In this document: one piece after another, positions 58,109 through 64,000 of the stretch
Numbering within the stretch: position 1 is the stretch's first letter
Layout of the letters: each line of letters opens with the position of its first letter
Source of the DNA: Limonium bicolor
Taxonomy: Eukaryota; Streptophyta; Magnoliopsida; Caryophyllales; Plumbaginaceae
Direction of reading: 5' to 3'
Length of the DNA: 64,000 bases
Assembly (NCBI GenBank): GCA_023374045.1
Contig: CM041778.1
Span: forward strand, 400,890,438 to 400,954,437
Made by a program: the position numbers and the translations under genes
Notes under the pieces: generated by a model
Database searches by the model: none
Told to the model about the DNA's origin: nothing
What the model saw: the letters and a program-made list of their open reading frames with translations, nothing else

Positions 58109-58274
58109 CAGTGGCGGATCCAGAAGCTTTGTCTCGGGGGGCAAATTTTTTTTTGACACTGTCACTCTTTAAAATATTATGTCATTTTGTACTTTTTCAA
58201 AAATTTATAAAAACATTTGACAAATTTTAAAAAGTCTCGGGGGCGGTGCCCCCACCCCTTTTGGATCCGCTCTG
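58109..58274. mobile_element. hAT-like MITE
   Basis: Starts CAGTGGCGGATCCAGAAG and ends TTTTGGATCCGCTCTG, imperfect inverted termini. GTCTCGGGGG recurs near both ends. The flanking 8 bp match only partly, so the superfamily is tentative. Confidence 0.55.
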
Positions 58275-59148
58275 CAGGCAGGGGCCGCTAAAATGTAGCG
58301 CTAATAAAATAATCCATTCAATTTAGTCTCTATACTAATCAAATAATAAAAGTTTAAATATTTTTAAAAACAATGTTAATTATTTAATAGGCAGTCATTT
58401 TTGTACAGTTTCATGTCACTAATGATATTCCTTGCTGACTGCAAGTAGCCATACGCATCCAACAAGCACGTAACGTGTTTTCAAATACAAGACTTTTAGT
58501 CAGTTGGAATAGGGATATCTGATCAACACTACTAACCCTTTTTACTTTCTTATCTAAAATGCTCATATATGCATACTATATAAAGTACTCTTTTTTTAAA
58601 AAAAATTACCGTCATTCATTTTTGTGTTCCACTATGTTGCTCACCCCTTGGTTCTCATATTGGATTAGTACGTATATATAAAAGTTACACTTTTTTTTCA
58701 GATTGCATATTCTTGTGTTCTACGCAGAAGACGAGTTAGTTCCCGTATTAATCATATCATAATCATGCAGGTCTGATTTGCTGCTTCGAGATGTATTACC
58801 ATTTTTCTGATCAAAATTATGGGATAAAAAAAAGGGGTGATGGATGAAGACGATTACTAATGGTCATGATCGTTATTGAGTTGGGGTCGGGCCTGTTAAT
58901 AACAACTTCTGATGTTGGGCTTGGAATAATGGATCTCGTGTTTGATCTGCTGGCGTTGATCCAGTTCTGTTAATACTTCATAGGGATGGGCCGGTGGCAA
59001 TGGTAATGTTTTATTTCAAATCTGTTTTGTGTTTTTTTTTTTTTGAAAATTGACAATATATCCCTTTTTTGAATGTCACAAGATACTCCTAAAATCTTTC
59101 TTTTTTTTTTGGTCGGAAAGACGGAGGGATGACCTCACTTGTATATAA

Positions 59149-62100
59149 TCAGAACTGTTTGCAATCCTCCAGTAGGAGAGGATTAATACATGGCGGAGGA
59201 TGGTCTAGACGATACATACCAGCCTCCTTACACAATCCTAACTTTGCTAATGAGTCTGCAGCTACATTACAAGTTCTAGGAGTAAAAACTAGCTGAATAC
59301 CCCACTCAGGTTGAATAAGATTTTTGCATTCTCTGATAATAGGCCGAATAGAGCAGTGTTCTGGGCAGCTATGGAAGAAGTCCACCAGCAGGGACGAATC
59401 TGAGCATATAATAACATTATTCAACCCAATCTCAATGATCAACCTTATAGCGAATAATAGTGCCATTGCCTCTGCATGTAAAACACTCCGCTTCCCAAAG
59501 GTTGCAATAAATCCGGTGATCCAATTACCCTTCACATCTCTGCATAAACCTCCAGCCGCGGCATTCCCTGCAGATAAATTAAAAGCACCGTCAATATTCA
59601 TCTTAATATGACCTTCTGGTGGAGGACTCCACCCAGACTGCCCGGTATCCCTATGAGCCTCTTTGATAGACTGAGCGGTTGGACACGCAATCTTATTAAA
59701 CTTCCAAGCCTTATGGTGTTCAGAACATGCTGAAATAATCTGTTTAAATGGAAGAAACATACGATGTTCGTTAGCAAACACTTTCTAGTTTCTCCAACAC
59801 CATAAATGAAAACATACTATTGAAAAGACAACATTTCTTCTCCCACGCATGAGAAATTTCCCAGAACTTGATATATTATCAAAAAGCCACTCCTTAACAT
59901 CAATGGTATAGAACTTATTACTCATATTGGAGGGCAGAATTCTATTCCAAATTCTTCTTGCAACCAAACAATCACGCAGAATATGTAAAGTAGTCTCAAT
60001 ATTACCGCAAAAATGACAAGTATTATCCATAGTAAAACCCATACGGGCACGCCTCGAATTAGTCATGAGCTTATTGTGACTTACTTTCCACAAGAATATT
60101 CTGATACGTTCCAGAATTGGCATACTCCAAATAAAACTGAAAATAGTCTTACCAGGATGGACCATCATTGTTACAGAATGTTCATAAGCTGCAGAGGGTC
60201 CCAACAAGAATTTATAAGCAGATCTTACACTGTAATTTCCACTGGGTTCGAACTTCCAATGTATGAAATCATCCTCTGCATCCGGGAAAACTGTAAAGCC
60301 ACTAATCAAACTAAGGACATTAGTAGGTAAAAATTCCTCAAACTTATCCCACAACCAACCTGACTCACTGGACCAATACTCAGCCACACATAAATCCAGG
60401 AGTTCTGGTGGAACTTCCTTCACATCACAAGAAATCAGAGGTTGATTAACAGCCCAGCAATCATTCCAGAAATTAATTTTCTTACCATTACTAAGTGTCC
60501 ATCCGTAACCCTCCTGCACATGCTTAGCACATTTCTGAACATTTTTCCAATTAATGGAACCTCTATCAATTGTAGGGTTGGGGTATTTACGCAATAAAAC
60601 ATCCTTACAAAAGCTGCTATAGTTACTCATTAAATTCCAAACAATCTTACCGAAACAGGCTATGTTCATATTCCTTGACTTCATGATTCCTAGACCCCCC
60701 TCGGCCTTAGGCTTGCACAAAACATCCCAACCAATGTCATGTCTTTTCCTATTGCTCGAATCATGACCCCATACAAATTCTCTACAAAGCTTATCTATCT
60801 TATCACATGATTTGACTGAAAGCATTTGAGATTGCATAGTATAAATAGGGATCGACGAAATACAACTTTTAACTAAAGTGACTCGCCCAGCCATAGACAG
60901 CGTTTTGCATTTCCAACCCGCCAATTTATTTCTGATTTTCGCTATAATTAGCTCATGATTAAGACTGCCTGACTTGCCTTGTTTTAAATAAACCCCTAAA
61001 TATTTCCCGAAATTGGTAGAAATAGGAATACCAGATTCCAGCTCAATTATCCTAGCCTTTTCCGGACTTGTGTTCTTAGAAAGCAAAATGGATGATTTTT
61101 CCAGACTAACTGCCTGCCCAGAAATCTCACAAAATTCAGAAACACACTCACACATAATCCTAATCTGGTTAGGGGTAGCAGTCCCAAAAAGAACTATGTC
61201 GTCAGCGAAAAAACAGTGAGAAATGGAAATACCTCTTCTACCTAACGATATAGGTTTCCATTCCTTTCTACTTACCCTATTATTAATCTGCTGAGACAAC
61301 CGCTCCAAACATAAAATGAAAACAAATGGGGAGAGAGGGTCTCCTTGCCTAATACCTCTCTCAGCATCAAAGGAATCAGTAAGAGTACCATCCCAGGAGA
61401 TCTGAAACGAGACTGTAGTTAGGCAGCTCATAATTAAATTTCTAAGACTATCTGGAATTCCTAGAAAAGATAAAGTTTTGTTTATAAACTTCCAGGATAA
61501 TCTATCATAAGCTTTAGCGAGATCTAACTTCATGGCCAAACAACCCTCCTTGTTTTTGGTTTTTTGCATAAAATGTACTACTTCTTGTACTAAAATGATG
61601 TTTTCAGCAATGTTTCTACCCGGGACAAAACTACTTTGGCAATCTGAAATCCAGAGAGACATGTATGGCTTGAGTCTATTAGTTATTGTCTTTGCAAGAA
61701 TTTTATACTGTACCTTACAAAGGGAAATAGGTCGGAACTGAGAAACCTCTATAGGTTGATCCACCTTTGGAATAAGGGTTAGGATTGTCTGATTAAGATT
61801 GGCATCTATTTTCTGAGATGTAAAACAATCTTGAATAAAAGATAGCACATTCGAAGAAACAAGATTCCAAAATTTCTGATAAAACCCGGCTGGGAACCCA
61901 TCCTTGCCAGGCGCCTTAAAGGCACCCATGCTCTTGACAGCCCTTTGAATTTCCTCGAGATCTACTGGCCTAGACAAATCATCAAAAATATGTGGATCCA
62001 AAGAATCAAAGAGGTTCTCAAGTCTATTAGAATGATTCTCATTACCAGCCCTGAACAGGGACTTAAAATGGTTAATCAGAATTAATTTTAGCTTATCCAC

Positions 62101-63240
62101 ATCAGTAACCCATTCCCCATTGGCGTCCAAAAGCTTTAGGATACGAGATTTTTGTCTCCTAATTCTAGTCTTCATGTGGAAATAAGAAGTATTCCTATCC
62201 CCCAACGTGATCCAAAGGTCTCTAGATTTTTGCTTCCACATAATCTCCTCTCGAAGTAACCACGTATCAAGCTCGCATATTAATTTTTTCTCTAGTCCAA
62301 GAAGGTGAGACCCTTTCCCTAAGTCTATGGCCTTTTGGATCCCTTTTAACCTAGCCACTAAACGCTTTTTGTTCATGATTACATGACCAAAAACTTCCCT
62401 GTTCCAGGTAGTTAAATGCTCACCGAGCCTCTCAATAGACTTACTCAAAGTACCCTCTTTACACCAATGATTAACAACAGTTTGAGAAAACTCAGGATGT
62501 GTGGACCATGCATTAAGATATTTAAAAGGCTTAGGGGTGGAACAAATTCTACGAAACGGATGCAAGCTCAAACAAAGAGGGCTATGATCAGACGCGAATC
62601 TAGGTAAAATATGGACAGATGCTTCTGGGAATAAATTACTCCACTCAACAGACCCAACAACCCTATCCAATCGGACACAAGTCCTCCCATTTGACCACGT
62701 GAACTGATTACCAAATGAGTTTATCTCAATAAGTTTCCTATCATGAAACCAGGACAGAAAATTCCTATCTACACCAGAAGTATGGCTGGAAGAACGAAAT
62801 CTATCAGTAGGGAATAAGGTGGCATTAAAATCCCCCCCAATTATCCAAGGTACATCTAAGGGCTGAATCTGATTAATTTCATTCCATAACAAATTCCGCA
62901 AACTAACAACCGGGCTAGCATAAACAGCAGTGAAGAAGAAAACTCTGTTATTGTCCTTAACCTCGCAGTGAATAAACTGATCCCTACTATCTATAACTTT
63001 AATATGGACCGAATCTTTCCATAACAGCCAAATCCCACCCCTAAAACCTATAGCATCCACACGGAAAATACCACTAAAACCAAGCTTGACACAAACATTA
63101 TCAGCTAAATGCCCACTTATACGTGGTTCCATAATCACAATGATATCAGGGTTATGGGTACGGATCAGATCCTTCATTGCCCTATGGAAATTGGGCTTCA
63201 ACGCCCCCCTCACATTCCACAATAAAATGTTTCTTAACAT
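59149..63240 (-). pseudogene. LINE ORF2: endonuclease, RT, zinc finger, RNase H; one stop codon
   Basis: The ATG at 63238-63240 opens 1151 codons ending at TAG 59785-59787; the same frame then continues open to TGA at 59149. Residues 1-225 form an APE-type endonuclease (WNVRG with N9, MEPR with E38, GGDFNA, SDHSP with D218/H219). RT occupies roughly 485-760 (FRPISLC, LDLAKAYDRLSW, GIRQGDPLSPFVF, FADD at 678-681). A zf-RVT region lies about 1030-1130, with CHFCG and TTLHILRDC. Beyond the stop is a plant-type RNase H (NIDGAF, HAEAMAL, CSDSS, NVAADSLAKLG: D, E, D, D all present). These activities nick target DNA and copy the LINE RNA at the nick. The single TAG before RNase H is probably a recent mutation; readthrough is possible but unsupported. 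Confidence 0.93.
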
Positions 63241-63274
63241 AATTAAACTGATTAAAATTAGTAAGGGGGTCTAG

Positions 63275-64000
63275 TTACGTACCATAACCCTTTGAGGGTA
63301 AAGGACGAATTGCCTCACCTTCCGGGGGGAACCGGACTTCCGAGTTCTGGGCCTGCATTCCAGTATGTACTACCGGTTGGTTCTGATTAACACCATCGGA
63401 GTAACCTGGATCAGGGCATCGAACTGAACTCTTGCTCCGCCGGTGCGACTGGTTGATCCTGGTACTCAGGTCCATCTCTACCATTTGATCAGTAATCTTC
63501 TGATTCTGCTGGAACTCAGGAGATGTTGGGACTTCATCCTCTAGAACCGTGAAGCTAGGTTTAACTCCGGCCTGAAGCTGTTTCCCCTTATTCACCTCAA
63601 CTTTAGGTTTCGGAGCCTTCCTCACTGTGTTTTTACGTTTCGGAACCATCCACTGACCGTAATCATCCGTAACATGAGTCAGATTATCCTTAGGGCTTTC
63701 CGTGACTAATCTGACCCCGTTTTCTTGCTGAACGTCTCCTTCTTGATCCCCAAACGGGCAAGATCCATCCCTATGCCCGTAACAACCACATTTAAAGCAA
63801 ACCAAATGAAGACCTTCATACTCTATCTTCATCACCCGGCGCCGAAACTTATACTTAGCGAGAAGCGGTTTTGTAAGATCAACCTCAATAGCCACCTGGC
63901 TAGGCGAGATTTGCCAAATATCGAGGGCGACAGATCTACTCTTTTAACTCTGCCCACTCTGGAACCCACTAACGAAAGAAATTCTTCATTATAGTATTCA
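63275..64000 (-). pseudogene. LINE ORF1, C-terminal part, partial, one frameshift
   Basis: The frame ends at TAA 63275-63277, 34 nt before ORF2. It contains VAIEVDLTKPLLAKYKFRR, YEGLHLVCFKCGCYGHRDGS (a CCHC knuckle, CX2CX4HX4C) and a hydrophilic Pro/Lys/Gln-rich tail. Toward the window edge the family trace (EYYNEEFLSLVGSRVGRV) is in another frame, so a frameshift lies near 63930. The N-terminal DUF4283 part is outside the window. ORF1 binds the LINE RNA in a ribonucleoprotein. Confidence 0.8.

Larger units (their letters stand above)
52766..59095. other. Intergenic region between the GATA gene and the LINE
   Basis: About 6.3 kb with no convincing gene. It holds three Stowaway MITEs, a hAT-like MITE, a CT microsatellite (56982-57004), a C-rich run near 54604-54615 and a G-box cluster near 57171-57668. 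The 135-codon frame 57765-58172 runs into the hAT-like MITE and is not a gene. Confidence 0.6.
59099..64000 (-). mobile_element. L1-type LINE with RNase H, nearly intact, cut by the window edge
   Basis: On the minus strand: end of ORF1 (64000-63275), a 34-nt gap, ORF2 (63240-59149), a short 3' UTR and a poly(A) tail at about 59110-59099. The 5' end and the target duplication partner are outside the window. Reading quality far above the relics at 1246-2480 and 9240-10152 indicates a later insertion. Confidence 0.92.

Noticed and set aside
57765..58172. 135-codon frame after the G-box cluster
   Set aside because: It extends into the hAT-like MITE, has no recognisable domain and no conserved start context.

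Overview
The window reads as nuclear DNA of a flowering plant, most likely a eudicot. The signs are one intron-containing plant class IV GATA factor gene, plant-specific retrotransposon lineages (Athila, a Tekay-like noncoding element, copia, an RNase H-bearing LINE), CACTA and Stowaway elements, AT-rich intergenic DNA, and no bacterial-type operons. I cannot name the species. Only one host gene is convincing: a GATA transcription factor on the minus strand at 50781-52472. I saw no tRNA, rRNA or CRISPR array.

Layout. 1-1245: end of a chromovirus-type LTR. 1246-2480: relic of a LINE ORF1. 2481-4790: AT-rich DNA. 4800-7074: copia relic (RNase H, polypurine tracts, probable 3' LTR). 7075-9240: unassigned. 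9240-42275: a layered nest. A LINE ORF1 relic (9240-10152, 14578-15079, 41717-42275) was hit by a 4.4-kb LTR, now a solo LTR (10153-14577, TSD CTTTG), and by an Athila element on the minus strand (15080-41716, TSD GTAGG). The Athila element was itself split between gag and protease by a 14.2-kb noncoding LTR element on the plus strand (24099-38319, TSD TCTGT), with two 4259-bp LTRs and a 5.7-kb interior without gag or pol. 42478-45445: non-autonomous CACTA element. 45446-47459: copia 3'-end relic and the lone end of a second CACTA family. 47460-50780: intergenic. 50781-52472: GATA gene. 52480-59095: intergenic DNA with three Stowaway MITEs, a hAT-like MITE and a G-box cluster. 59099-64000: minus-strand L1-type LINE, nearly intact, running off the right edge.

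How parts relate. By eye the noncoding element's LTRs differ by roughly 1 % and the enclosing Athila LTRs by roughly 2-3 %, which fits the nesting order. The Athila gag-pol carries many frameshifts and stops, whereas its downstream ORF has a single stop codon.

The most unusual signal is a recurring architecture. Several LTRs, and one internal untranslated region, carry tandem arrays of short hairpins. The period is about 27 bp in the left-edge LTR and about 70-76 bp in the other families. In the left-edge LTR and in the solo LTR the spacer is conserved while the two arms of the stem change together. I found this by reading only; alignment and folding are needed to confirm it.
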